From Hymenobacter tibetensis (lineage in GTDB: Bacteria > Bacteroidota > Bacteroidia > Cytophagales > Hymenobacteraceae), in the NCBI RefSeq assembly GCF_022827545.1, contig NZ_CP094669.1, positions 571,001 through 635,000 on the forward strand: 64,000 nt of DNA, written 5' to 3'. The position numbers and the translations under genes are program-made. The notes under the pieces were generated by a model. It searched no databases and was not told the DNA's origin. It saw only the letters and a list, made by a program, of their open reading frames with translations. Shown here in pieces: positions 25,708-33,090 of the stretch. Positions within the stretch are counted from its first letter, which is position 1. Each line of letters opens with the position of its first letter.

Positions 25708-25900
25708 GAGAAGATATATAGGTTAAGGTGAAATGGAACTCCACTATGTTACCCAAACCCGGCTCTCTGCTCTTGTCCTGTATGCTACCGCCTGGCTTTC
25801 ACATATCTAACGCCATGCTTGTTATATGTAGTATGCAAGCAGCTAAATATTTATTAGTGTATAGAGAAGAAAAAGAAAAAGAGTGTACGATGGGACAGTA

Positions 25901-25938
25901 AAACAAAAAACCGCTCACAGCCGAGGCTGAGAGCGGTT
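25901..25938 (-). terminator. Intrinsic terminator of the exbB-exbD-exbD-tonB operon
   Basis: AACCGCTC pairs with GAGCGGTT, enclosing AGCC/GGCT. On the minus strand the stem is followed by a T-rich run (complement of AAACAAAAAA). It lies 38 bases after the tonB stop and separates the operon from the second tonB copy. Confidence 0.85.
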
Positions 25939-25976
25939 CTTGTAGATAACCAGATTAGCCTGGTATCATGATGTAC

Positions 25977-26804
25977 TTACTTGATAGCGAAAGTTACCGG
26001 TACAGTGTAGGATACACTTACAGCACGTCCGTTCTGCTTACCAGGAGAAAACTTAGGAAGCTTTTTCACTGAAGCAACTGCAGATTCGTCGCAACCTCCG
26101 CCAATGCCTTTTTGCACCTTTACGTCTGTTACGGAGCCATCCGGACCTACTACAAACGAAATGAAGACTTTGCCTTCAATCTGATTGCGGAGAGCAAGTG
26201 CTGGGTAAGTAGCACCTTTCTGGATAGCAGCAAGCAAAGCATCTTGTCCACCAGGGAACACGGGCATTTGCTCCACGTACTGATAAACTTTCTGCTCTAC
26301 TACTTCCTCTACCACGGCGTTACCTTCTCCTGCTAGACCGTTCAGGTCAATAGGGTTATCGGTATTGCCTTTCACGGTAACCGTCGAAACCACTTTGTCT
26401 TCCAGTTCCTTCTGATCTGGAATCTCTTCTACCTTTTTCACTTCTTCGTCTTTCTTAACGACAGGAGGAGTGAATTTGATAGTGGAGAGTTTCGGTGGTG
26501 GCGGTGGTGGCGCCTCCGGTGGCGGCGGCGGTGGCGGTGGTTTCGTTTGGTCCAATGGAGGGGCATCCATCAGGACGTTTTCCTTCAGCATCTTGTCGTC
26601 TTCCACCACTGTCTCGTCTTTGAACAACCGCGCAATCAGCGGGAAGCTCACTAACAGTGCGAAAACGGCAACGGCGATGAGAAGGGCGCGCGTGACGTGC
26701 TTGGAGTACAAGCGCCGCAGTACGTACGCTCCGTAGGCCTTGTTACGGCCCTCGAAAACGATGTCGTTGAGGCTCGCCCGCGCTATTTGGGTGTTATCCA
26801 TCAT
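25977..26804 (-). CDS. tonB: Energy transducer TonB (operon copy)
   Basis: A 275-residue TonB that passes proton-motive energy from ExbB/ExbD to outer-membrane receptors. Seen: IVFEGRNKAYGAYVLRRLY, a membrane helix at about residues 40-60, a strikingly proline-rich linker with eight then six consecutive prolines (residues 89-104), acidic/Lys stretches (KKDEEVKKVEEIPDQ), and the C-terminal fold (YPALALRNQIEGKVFISFVVGPDGSVTDVKVQKGIGG, FSPGKQNGRAVSVSYTVPVTF). Its start overlaps the exbD stop by 4 bases. It is the last gene of the exb operon and ends at a T-rich hairpin. Confidence 0.95.
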   Translation of the reverse strand: MMDNTQIARASLNDIVFEGRNKAYGAYVLRRLYSKHVTRALLIAVAVFALLVSFPLIARLFKDETVVEDDKMLKENVLMDAPPLDQTKPPPPPPPPEAPPPPPPKLSTIKFTPPVVKKDEEVKKVEEIPDQKELEDKVVSTVTVKGNTDNPIDLNGLAGEGNAVVEEVVEQKVYQYVEQMPVFPGGQDALLAAIQKGATYPALALRNQIEGKVFISFVVGPDGSVTDVKVQKGIGGGCDESAVASVKKLPKFSPGKQNGRAVSVSYTVPVTFAIK

Positions 26805-27322
26805 AGCCCAGAACTTTTAATTAATTCTTCGTCTGCTTTCGACACGTCCACCAGCGCATATTTAGTCTGGTTGGTAATGTTCATCTCGTCCAAGATGTCC
26901 ACCATGTTCTTGTAGTTGGACTTGTCGTCTGGCTTGATCAGAATTACCGTTTTAGGGTTCTGACGCTGCCGAGCCAACAATACTTTCCGAATGCCATCTG
27001 CTGAGTAATTGGAAAGCTTTAATTCAGGCTTCACATCCTTATCGAGGAGGCCTTCATAATAGTAAAGCTTGTCGTTCTCACTCATCAAAATCGTAAAGGC
27101 GTCGGAGGCCTTCAGAACGGTTTGTTCTTCGGGGTTCTTTTCCTTCACGGGCATTGTTAACTGCATCACGTTCGGCTTGTTGAACGAAGCCGTCAGGATG
27201 AAGAAGGTAAGAAGCAAAAAGGCCAAGTCCACCATGGGGGTCATGTCGATACGAGTCGACATCTTTTTGGCCCGCTTCTTCCCGCCTTTGTCGCCCCCGC
27301 TGGACTGTTGTATTTCTGCCAT
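26801..27322 (-). CDS. exbD: Biopolymer transport protein ExbD (copy 2)
   Basis: A 173-residue ExbD/TolR-family protein with a Lys/Gly-rich N-terminus, the membrane helix beginning IDMTPMVDLAFLLLTFF (proton-pathway Asp) and a periplasmic domain with KNPKTVILIKPDDKSNYKNMVDILDEM. ExbD works with ExbB as the proton channel that powers TonB. It overlaps tonB by 4 bases and follows the first exbD by 13 bases, so the two are certainly co-transcribed. Two ExbD proteins in one operon are common in Bacteroidota. Confidence 0.94.
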   Translation of the reverse strand: MAEIQQSSGGDKGGKKRAKKMSTRIDMTPMVDLAFLLLTFFILTASFNKPNVMQLTMPVKEKNPEEQTVLKASDAFTILMSENDKLYYYEGLLDKDVKPELKLSNYSADGIRKVLLARQRQNPKTVILIKPDDKSNYKNMVDILDEMNITNQTKYALVDVSKADEELIKSSGL

Positions 27323-27335
27323 GGCTTAGCTGGGA

Positions 27336-27959
27336 TTAACGTGACACCACCGGCTTGTTCTCCAAGTCAGTGATAAGGTTGAAACGGTTGATGTTCTTAT
27401 CCTGTAGAATCTGGATGACCTTTTTCACCGTCGCTACATCAGCGTTGTTGTCGCCTTTGATGGCGATGAACGTTGGCTTAGCAATGGCTTCCTGGTTGGC
27501 CTTCCGTGCTTCCATTACCCAATCGATGAGCTGGTTGTTGAGCGAATCGATTGGAATGCCGCCCTGAGTAACCTTTTTGCGCTGCTCGGTGCTCATGCTT
27601 AGCAAAGAGCCAAGCTGCTGCACTGGTACACCAAAAGAGTTCAGGTTGCCGAAATTCTTCTTCTGCTTGGCATCGAAAGAGAGGCTGTATTTAGCAGCGA
27701 TTTTGTCTAGCAACAAGCCCTTGGCTTTATCACTCTCAAAACCGAAGAAAACACGTTTGTCTTTGTCAACCAGCAAACGAATAATGTTGCTTTCCGGCAG
27801 TTTGATGTCCGAGGTAGAAGATGGGGTATCAACTACCACAACTTCCTCGGCAGCAAACTTGGTGGTGAGCATGAAAAACGTCACCAGCAAGAAGGCCAAA
27901 TCCACCATTGGAGTCATGTCCAGCGAAGGATTTGTTCTATGGGGCTTTACTTTAGGCAT
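27336..27959 (-). CDS. exbD: Biopolymer transport protein ExbD (copy 1)
   Basis: A 207-residue ExbD-family protein with SLDMTPMVDLAFLLVTFFML at residues 13-32, a periplasmic domain with NIIRLLVDKDKRVFFGFESDKA and PTFIAIKGDNNADVATVKKVIQIL near the C-terminus. The membrane Asp of the DMTPMVDLAF motif is the expected proton-coupling residue. It lies 64 bases after exbB and 13 before the second exbD. It is longer than the second copy, mainly in the linker between membrane helix and C-terminal domain. Confidence 0.93.
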   Translation of the reverse strand: MPKVKPHRTNPSLDMTPMVDLAFLLVTFFMLTTKFAAEEVVVVDTPSSTSDIKLPESNIIRLLVDKDKRVFFGFESDKAKGLLLDKIAAKYSLSFDAKQKKNFGNLNSFGVPVQQLGSLLSMSTEQRKKVTQGGIPIDSLNNQLIDWVMEARKANQEAIAKPTFIAIKGDNNADVATVKKVIQILQDKNINRFNLITDLENKPVVSR

Positions 27960-28023
27960 GTGCTGGGTAGTTAAGAATATTCAGAAAACGAAACTCGTAG
28001 CTTCTTATTGCGTGAACCGCAAA

Positions 28024-28896
28024 CTAGGCCGTGTAAGTTTCCTTTTCGCCGTGCTGCGAGGCGAAGGTCTGAATAATGCTGAAGCCAGCTTCGTCGATGC
28101 TGTAAGTCAGCTCGTCAATTTTGCTGGTGAAGAAGTTGTAAGCGATGATAGCCAGAGCTGAACCGGCGATACCGATAGCCGTGTTGATCAACGCTTCCGA
28201 GATACCTTCAGCAAGTGCTACGGCGTCAGGGCTACCAGCCTGGGCAAGTGCCGAGAAGGCCTTGATCATACCGAATACAGTACCGAGCAGACCTACCAGC
28301 GTCGAAACCGAAGCAATGGTAGAGATGATAACCAAGTTCTTTTCTAGCATAGGCAATTCCAGAGCCGTAGACTCTTCGATTTCCTTCTGGATAGCCAAGA
28401 TCTTCTGGTCTTTGTCCAAACCACGCTCACGAGCCATTTCCTGATACTTCAGCAGGCCTGACTTTACTACGTTAGCTACCGAACCTTTCTGCTGGTCGCA
28501 GGCGGCAATAGCACCCGTGATGTCGTTTACGTTTAGCTTCTGACGGATGGTACGTACGAAGCTTTCAATGCTCTTGCTGCCTTTGGCTTTACCGATGGTC
28601 AACAAACGCTCGATCGAGAAGATCAATACCATCAGGAAGAGCGACATCAGTACAGGTACGATAACGCCTCCTTTGTAAACGATGCCGAGGTAGTTGCCTG
28701 GTAGTGCTGCGTTGGCATTGTTACCACCTACGAAGTTGCCTGCGTTGCCCAATACAAAGATGTAAATGAGGATGGCAACAACGAATGCCAGCGGAATGAC
28801 GATAGCAGCAAATGCGGAGCCACCTTTTGCCTCACCTTGTGCGGCAGTAGGAGCGGTAGGCCGCACGTTTTTGTTTGTGGCATTCTTTTGTTCCAT
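28024..28896 (-). CDS. exbB: MotA/TolQ/ExbB proton channel protein
   Basis: A 290-residue ExbB-type proton-channel subunit with four or so membrane segments: near residues 27-50 (IVIPLAFVVAILIYIFV), 72-96 (VVPVLMSLFLMVLIFSIERLL), and a C-terminal pair with ISTIASVSTLVGLLGTVFGMIKAFSAL and ALINTAIGIAGSALAIIAYNFF, matching the MotA_ExbB domain. The N-terminus has an extra Ala/Thr-rich stretch, usual in Bacteroidota. It is the first gene of exbB-exbD-exbD-tonB and is preceded by a consensus promoter at 29076-29107 and a leader of roughly 170 bases. Confidence 0.95.
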   Translation of the reverse strand: MEQKNATNKNVRPTAPTAAQGEAKGGSAFAAIVIPLAFVVAILIYIFVLGNAGNFVGGNNANAALPGNYLGIVYKGGVIVPVLMSLFLMVLIFSIERLLTIGKAKGSKSIESFVRTIRQKLNVNDITGAIAACDQQKGSVANVVKSGLLKYQEMARERGLDKDQKILAIQKEIEESTALELPMLEKNLVIISTIASVSTLVGLLGTVFGMIKAFSALAQAGSPDAVALAEGISEALINTAIGIAGSALAIIAYNFFTSKIDELTYSIDEAGFSIIQTFASQHGEKETYTA

Positions 28897-29075
28897 TGGT
28901 CCAGAAATTTAAGGGAGTTGGTGGTGAAAGGTAAATTGGTGTTGAAATGGGTGAATAAACGGTAGAAACACTTTATGACGGATGGCGTTTCGTTCACCTA
29001 CTCGAGTTGTTGGAGAGAGTAGAAACGTGAGGTAATTGGTATCCGAAGCCAGTCCGAGAGTCAGTTGATCCTTGG

Positions 29076-29107
29076 CAAACCTAAGTAAAAACCTGACTGT
29101 CGCCAAA
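29076..29107 (-). promoter_or_regulatory. Consensus promoter of the exbB-exbD-exbD-tonB operon
   Basis: On the minus strand: TTTG (29104-29107), 20 bases, then TAGGTTTG (29076-29083). This is a full match to the Bacteroidota consensus TTTG-N19/20-TAnnTTTG. Transcription should begin near 29069, giving a leader of about 170 bases before exbB. The gap 28897-29155 has no gene. Confidence 0.75.
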
Positions 29108-29155
29108 TGAAACCGGGGTTTAAACGCTCTAAAGCAAATGGAGACTTGAAAAAAG

Positions 29156-29995
29156 CTAGTTTTTATCTATGGACGAAGTAGAAGCGAAGTTATATTTTTT
29201 TGCCTGTTCCCAATATACATCCATTTGAGCAAGAGTTAAATCCTGTAACTGGTGCCCATCCCGAGCGGCCTCTTTCTCAAGGTATTGAAACCTGTTAATA
29301 AATTTTCTGTTAGTGCGTTCGAGCGCTTCTTCTGGATTGATACCAGCGTGGCGAGCAAAGTTGATGAGCGAAAATAGTAAGTCACCAAATTCAGCGGCTG
29401 CCCGCTCCTGATTGATGGAAGCTGGGTCGGCGTGAGCAAATTCAGCTTCAAACTCTCCTAACTCTTCCTGTACCTTGTCCCATACTTGGTCGGGTTTTTC
29501 CCAATCGAAGCCCGCTCCGCGGGCTTTTTCCTGAATGCGCATCGCTTTCACGAGCGCAGGCAGCGAGGTAGGTACGCCGCCAAGTACGGACGTGTTGCCT
29601 TTTTCTTTCAGTTTTAACTGCTCCCAATTCCGCTTTACGTCGTCTTCCGTATCTGCTCTGACCTCGCCGTAGATGTGGGGATGGCGAAAAATCAGCTTGT
29701 CGCATTGCGCGTTTAACACATCGGCTACATCAAAATGGCCGGTTTCAGACGCTATTTTGGCGTAAAAAATCAAATGCAAAAAGACATCGCCAATCTCCTT
29801 TTTTAGGTCGGGGAGGTCGTTGCGGATGATGGCATCACTTAGCTCGTACGTCTCTTCAATGGTGAGATGACGCAAACTTTCCAAGGTTTGCTTTTTGTCC
29901 CAGGGGCATTCGGCGCGTAGGCGCTCCAGCACGTCGAGTAAGCGGCCGAAAGCGGCTAACTGGGCTGGGCGGCGGTCAGGCGAGTTGTAGTCCAT
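29156..29995 (-). CDS. mazG: Nucleoside triphosphate pyrophosphohydrolase MazG
   Basis: MazG hydrolyses (d)NTPs to monophosphates and clears non-canonical nucleotides. The 279-residue protein has two MazG repeats: first with ECPWDKKQTLESLRHLTIEETYELSDAI (metal-binding EExxE-like EETYE) and DLKKEIGDVFLHLIFYAKI; second with GFDWEKPDQVWDKVQEELGEFE and AEFGDLLFSLINFAR. The open frame extends 36 codons upstream, but ATG at 29995 (MDYNSPDRRP) fits the family start. A TATCTTTG box begins just 5 bases upstream (30001-30008), which would make the transcript nearly leaderless. It diverges from glmM. Confidence 0.95.
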   Translation of the reverse strand: MDYNSPDRRPAQLAAFGRLLDVLERLRAECPWDKKQTLESLRHLTIEETYELSDAIIRNDLPDLKKEIGDVFLHLIFYAKIASETGHFDVADVLNAQCDKLIFRHPHIYGEVRADTEDDVKRNWEQLKLKEKGNTSVLGGVPTSLPALVKAMRIQEKARGAGFDWEKPDQVWDKVQEELGEFEAEFAHADPASINQERAAAEFGDLLFSLINFARHAGINPEEALERTNRKFINRFQYLEKEAARDGHQLQDLTLAQMDVYWEQAKKYNFASTSSIDKN

Positions 29996-30000
29996 GTAGC

Positions 30001-30008
30001 CAAAGATA
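30001..30008 (-). promoter_or_regulatory. -7 element of mazG at the start codon (TATCTTTG)
   Basis: A perfect TAnnTTTG on the minus strand ends 5 bases before the mazG ATG. If used, transcription starts at or within a base or two of the start codon, giving a leaderless mRNA. No -33 TTTG was found at the right spacing. Confidence 0.4.
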
Positions 30009-30128
30009 CAACGCTGAAGCGCACTGCAGATGCCATCCAGTTCAGTAAAATACCGTTTAATGTTGTGCTTACTGCCCCTTTTAAGGTGCTTTAACTGCTC
30101 CACAATAGCGAAAGCAGGGGCGTTTGTC

Positions 30129-30136
30129 TACTTTTG
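30129..30136 (+). promoter_or_regulatory. -7 element of glmM (TACTTTTG)
   Basis: A perfect TAnnTTTG box 25 bases before the GTG start of glmM. No good -33 match lies at the usual distance. Predicted leader about 20 bases. Confidence 0.45.
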
Positions 30137-30161
30137 CGCACCTATTTTAAAAACTTAGCCT

Positions 30162-31550
30162 GTGGCACTCATCAAATCAATTTCGGGTATTCGGGGTACT
30201 ATTGGCGGGGCCGCGGGGGAAGGTCTCACGCCCTTGGACGTAGTAAAATACGCGGCTGCCTTTGGAACGTGGGTACTCGACAAAACACAGAACAACACGA
30301 TTGTGATTGGGCGTGATGCCCGCATATCTGGTGAGATGGTGAGCAAGCTTGTAGCCGCTACGCTGCAAGGGCTTGGTATCAATGTAATCGACTTGGGGTT
30401 AAGCACCACTCCGACTGTGGAAATGGCCGTGCCGGCTAAAAGAGCCGGTGGCGGAATTATTCTGACGGCTTCTCACAACCCAAAGCAGTGGAACGCGCTT
30501 AAATTGCTTAACAGTGTTGGAGAGTTTATTTCCGATGCCGATGGCCAGCAAGTACTGGCATTAGGTGACTCCGAAGATTTCAACTTCGCTTCTGTAATGA
30601 AGCTAGGGCAGTATAGCATTGACGAAACGTTTTTACAGGAGCACATTGATGCTATTCTGCAGCTACCACTAGTAGATGCGGAGGCTATTAAGGCTAAGAA
30701 TTTTCGGGTGGTAGTAGATGCCGTGAATTCCTCGGGAGGCTTTGCTGTGCCGATGCTGCTGGCCGCACTAGGTGTAGAAACGGTAGAAAAGCTATTCTGT
30801 GAGCCCACCGGAGATTTTGCGCACAATCCTGAGCCGTTGCCAGAAAATCTGCGAGAAATAGCCAAAAAGATGGAAAAAGGCTCTTTCGACGTAGGTATCG
30901 TGGTAGACCCAGACGTGGACCGGTTGGCCTTGGTAAACGAGGACGGCACCATGTTCGGAGAAGAATACACGCTGGTGGCAGTGGCCGATTACGTATTGCA
31001 ACAGAATGGCGGAGGCAACACGGTAAGCAACCTCAGCAGCACGCGGGCCCTGCGCGACGTAACCGAAAAACATGGTGGTAGCTATGCTGCTGCTGCGGTG
31101 GGCGAGGTGAACGTGGTAACCAAAATGAAGGAAACCAACGCCGTCATTGGCGGTGAAGGCAACGGGGGTATCATCTATCCGGAGCTACACTACGGCCGCG
31201 ACTCTTTGGTAGGTATTGCGCTGTTCTTAAGCCACCTGGCCAAGACGGGGCTAACCATGACGCGTTTGCGAGCCACGTACCCAAACTATTACATCTCGAA
31301 AAATAAGATCGAGCTAACCCCCGAAATCAATACCGGCAAGGTGTTGGAGTTGATGGAGAAACGCTACGCCAAGCAACCCGTCAACACCATCGACGGCGTC
31401 AAAATCGAATTCGACAAGGAGTGGGTGCATCTGCGTAAGTCGAATACCGAGCCGATTATTCGCATCTATGCCGAGTCGGAATCCAATGCTACCGCCGACC
31501 ATCTGGCCAACAAGATCATTGCCGACATAAAAGAAATTATCAATCAGTAA
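30162..31550 (+). CDS. glmM: Phosphoglucosamine mutase
   Basis: GlmM interconverts glucosamine 6- and 1-phosphate, feeding UDP-GlcNAc for cell wall and lipopolysaccharide. The 462-residue alpha-D-phosphohexomutase has phosphoserine Ser104 in LTASHNPKQWNALK, the metal-binding DPDVDRLAL loop, the sugar-binding GEGNGGIIYPE segment and the phosphate-binding RKSNTEPIIRIYAES near the C-terminus. GTG start. Although a related phosphomannomutase or phosphoglucomutase is conceivable, SHNPKQWN and overall length favour GlmM. A strong hairpin follows at 31645-31683. Confidence 0.93.
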   Translation: MALIKSISGIRGTIGGAAGEGLTPLDVVKYAAAFGTWVLDKTQNNTIVIGRDARISGEMVSKLVAATLQGLGINVIDLGLSTTPTVEMAVPAKRAGGGIILTASHNPKQWNALKLLNSVGEFISDADGQQVLALGDSEDFNFASVMKLGQYSIDETFLQEHIDAILQLPLVDAEAIKAKNFRVVVDAVNSSGGFAVPMLLAALGVETVEKLFCEPTGDFAHNPEPLPENLREIAKKMEKGSFDVGIVVDPDVDRLALVNEDGTMFGEEYTLVAVADYVLQQNGGGNTVSNLSSTRALRDVTEKHGGSYAAAAVGEVNVVTKMKETNAVIGGEGNGGIIYPELHYGRDSLVGIALFLSHLAKTGLTMTRLRATYPNYYISKNKIELTPEINTGKVLELMEKRYAKQPVNTIDGVKIEFDKEWVHLRKSNTEPIIRIYAESESNATADHLANKIIADIKEIINQ

Positions 31551-31644
31551 GGCCGACAACGCTTTCACTGAAGCTATTGGCAATAAATGCTGCCCAGTAG
31601 TGCACAAATAGCAAATACGCAGTCTAGTAAGCGTTGCCTCTTGG

Positions 31645-31683
31645 AAAGGATTCCGGCTACCCCGCCGGAATCCTTTATTTTTG
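31645..31683 (+). terminator. glmM terminator overlapping the next gene's -7 box
   Basis: AAAGGATTCCGGC (31645-31657) pairs perfectly with GCCGGAATCCTTT (31664-31676) over a six-base loop, then ATTTTTG. The last bases also spell TATTTTTG (31676-31683), a perfect TAnnTTTG -7 element for the cysteine desulfurase gene 38 bases downstream. Confidence 0.75.
31676..31683 (+). promoter_or_regulatory. -7 element of the cysteine desulfurase gene (TATTTTTG)
   Basis: TATTTTTG matches TAnnTTTG and overlaps the base of the glmM terminator stem. No -33 TTTG at the usual distance is visible, because that stretch forms the hairpin. Confidence 0.4.
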
Positions 31684-31720
31684 TGGCAAGTATCCGCCCA
31701 TTTTTAAGCTGTTGAACCGC

Positions 31721-32863
31721 ATGACTGTGTATTTCGATAACGCCGCTACCACACCGCTGGACCCTGAAGTGCTTGATGCCATGTTGCCCTTCATGCGCGA
31801 GCATTTCGGCAATCCGAGCAGCATCCACGGTCATGGGAGGCAGGTGCGCGCCGCCATCGAGAATGCTCGGAAATCTATTGCGCACCTCATCAATGCGGCG
31901 CCTGCTGAAATCAGCTTTACCTCGGGTGGCACTGAGGCCGACAACTATGCTGCTTTTGGGAGCATACGGGCCTTAGGCCTTAAACACGCCATTACCTCAC
32001 CACTGGAACACCATGCGGTGCTTCACACATTGCAAGCGCTAGAGAAGTACGGCGAAATTCAGTTGAGCTACGTCCGTCACGACGAGCAAGGCCGCTTTGA
32101 CTTAAAGCATTTAGAGGAATTGTTGGCTACTAATCCTCGCACGTTTGTGAGTTTGATGCACGCCAACAACGAAATCGGTAACCTCAACGATATTGAGGCC
32201 ATTGGGGAGATATGCGCGCGCCATGACGCCGTGTTTCACACGGACACGGTGCAGACCATGGGCCACTACCGCCACGATGTGCAGAAGCTGAAAAACCATT
32301 TCCTTGTGGGCTCAGCGCATAAGTTTCACGGACCGAAAGGGGTTGGGTTCCTCTACCGTCGTTCGGGGTTGCTGGTTGATGCCTTGATTCATGGCGGTTC
32401 GCAGGAGCGCAACCAGCGCGCTGGCACCGAAAACGTGTATGGCATTGTGGGCCTAGCCAAGGCGCTGGAAATTGCCTACCGCGGCATGGCGGAACATCAG
32501 GCACATATTCAAGGGTTGAAAGACCGTTTCATCAGCAAGCTGCGTCAAGAAATTGATGGTATAGAATTCAACGGTACTTCGGCAGAAGCAGATCAAAGCC
32601 TGTATACCGTGCTGAACGTGAGCTTACCGCCTTCTGACTTGAATGAGATGTTGCTTTTCAACTTAGATATCAATCGGGTATCCGTATCGGGGGGCTCGGC
32701 GTGTACCAGTGGAGCCAACGCTGGGTCGCACGTGCTGACGGCCTTGGGCTGCGACCCAAATCGGGGGGCTATCCGCTTCTCGATGAGCAAATACAACACA
32801 GCCGATGAAGTGGATTACGCGGTTGAGCAGTTGGCAAAGATGTACCGGAAGGTGCCTGCTTAA
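31721..32863 (+). CDS. Cysteine desulfurase (NifS/IscS family)
   Basis: A 380-residue PLP enzyme that takes sulfur from cysteine for Fe-S cluster and thio-cofactor assembly. Seen: VYFDNAATTPLDPEV at the start, TSGGTEADNYA, the HHAV segment of the PLP pocket, MHANNEIG, the PLP lysine in GSAHKFHGPKG, RAGTENVYGIVG, and the catalytic Cys in VSGGSACTSGA. The short insertion around that Cys is like IscS/NifS rather than SufS. An upstream TTG (31634) lies inside the glmM terminator, so ATG at 31721 was taken. No isc or suf genes adjoin, so its acceptor is unknown; supplying sulfur for thiouridine is one possibility. Confidence 0.94.
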   Translation: MTVYFDNAATTPLDPEVLDAMLPFMREHFGNPSSIHGHGRQVRAAIENARKSIAHLINAAPAEISFTSGGTEADNYAAFGSIRALGLKHAITSPLEHHAVLHTLQALEKYGEIQLSYVRHDEQGRFDLKHLEELLATNPRTFVSLMHANNEIGNLNDIEAIGEICARHDAVFHTDTVQTMGHYRHDVQKLKNHFLVGSAHKFHGPKGVGFLYRRSGLLVDALIHGGSQERNQRAGTENVYGIVGLAKALEIAYRGMAEHQAHIQGLKDRFISKLRQEIDGIEFNGTSAEADQSLYTVLNVSLPPSDLNEMLLFNLDINRVSVSGGSACTSGANAGSHVLTALGCDPNRGAIRFSMSKYNTADEVDYAVEQLAKMYRKVPA

Positions 32864-32917
32864 ACTGCGCCTGAAATGCCAAACTAGCTGTTAGCCTACG
32901 CTTAGATTCAGCCTTTT

Positions 32918-32963
32918 CAACAAGAAGCCCCCAACGCCGATGTGCAGTGGGGGCTTTTTGTTG
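32918..32963 (+). terminator. Terminator of the cysteine desulfurase gene
   Basis: CAACAAGAAGCCCCCA (32918-32933) pairs with TGGGGGCTTTTTGTTG (32948-32963) with a single G-T wobble and a 14-base loop. The T tract lies within the right arm. Confidence 0.85.
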
Positions 32964-33031
32964 GAAGAGGGGTGTAGCTGCTGACCGCACCTGCTAGGTG
33001 GAAGTGTCTAACGTTTATTGTTCAAAAGTAC

Positions 33032-33063
33032 TTTGAATTACAAAGTAAAACTTCTTACTTTCG
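33032..33063 (+). promoter_or_regulatory. Promoter of the radical SAM gene (TTTG-N20-TACTTTCG)
   Basis: TTTG at 33032-33035, 20 bases, then TACTTTCG at 33056-33063, one base from the TAnnTTTG consensus. The spacing is ideal. Predicted leader about 20 bases. Confidence 0.6.
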
Positions 33064-33090
33064 GCTGTACCCACGAAACAGCAGCCGGTC

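Noticed and set aside
26490..26545. GGT/GGC-rich run read as a simple repeat element
   Set aside because: It is the complement of the proline-rich linker codons of tonB, hence coding low complexity.
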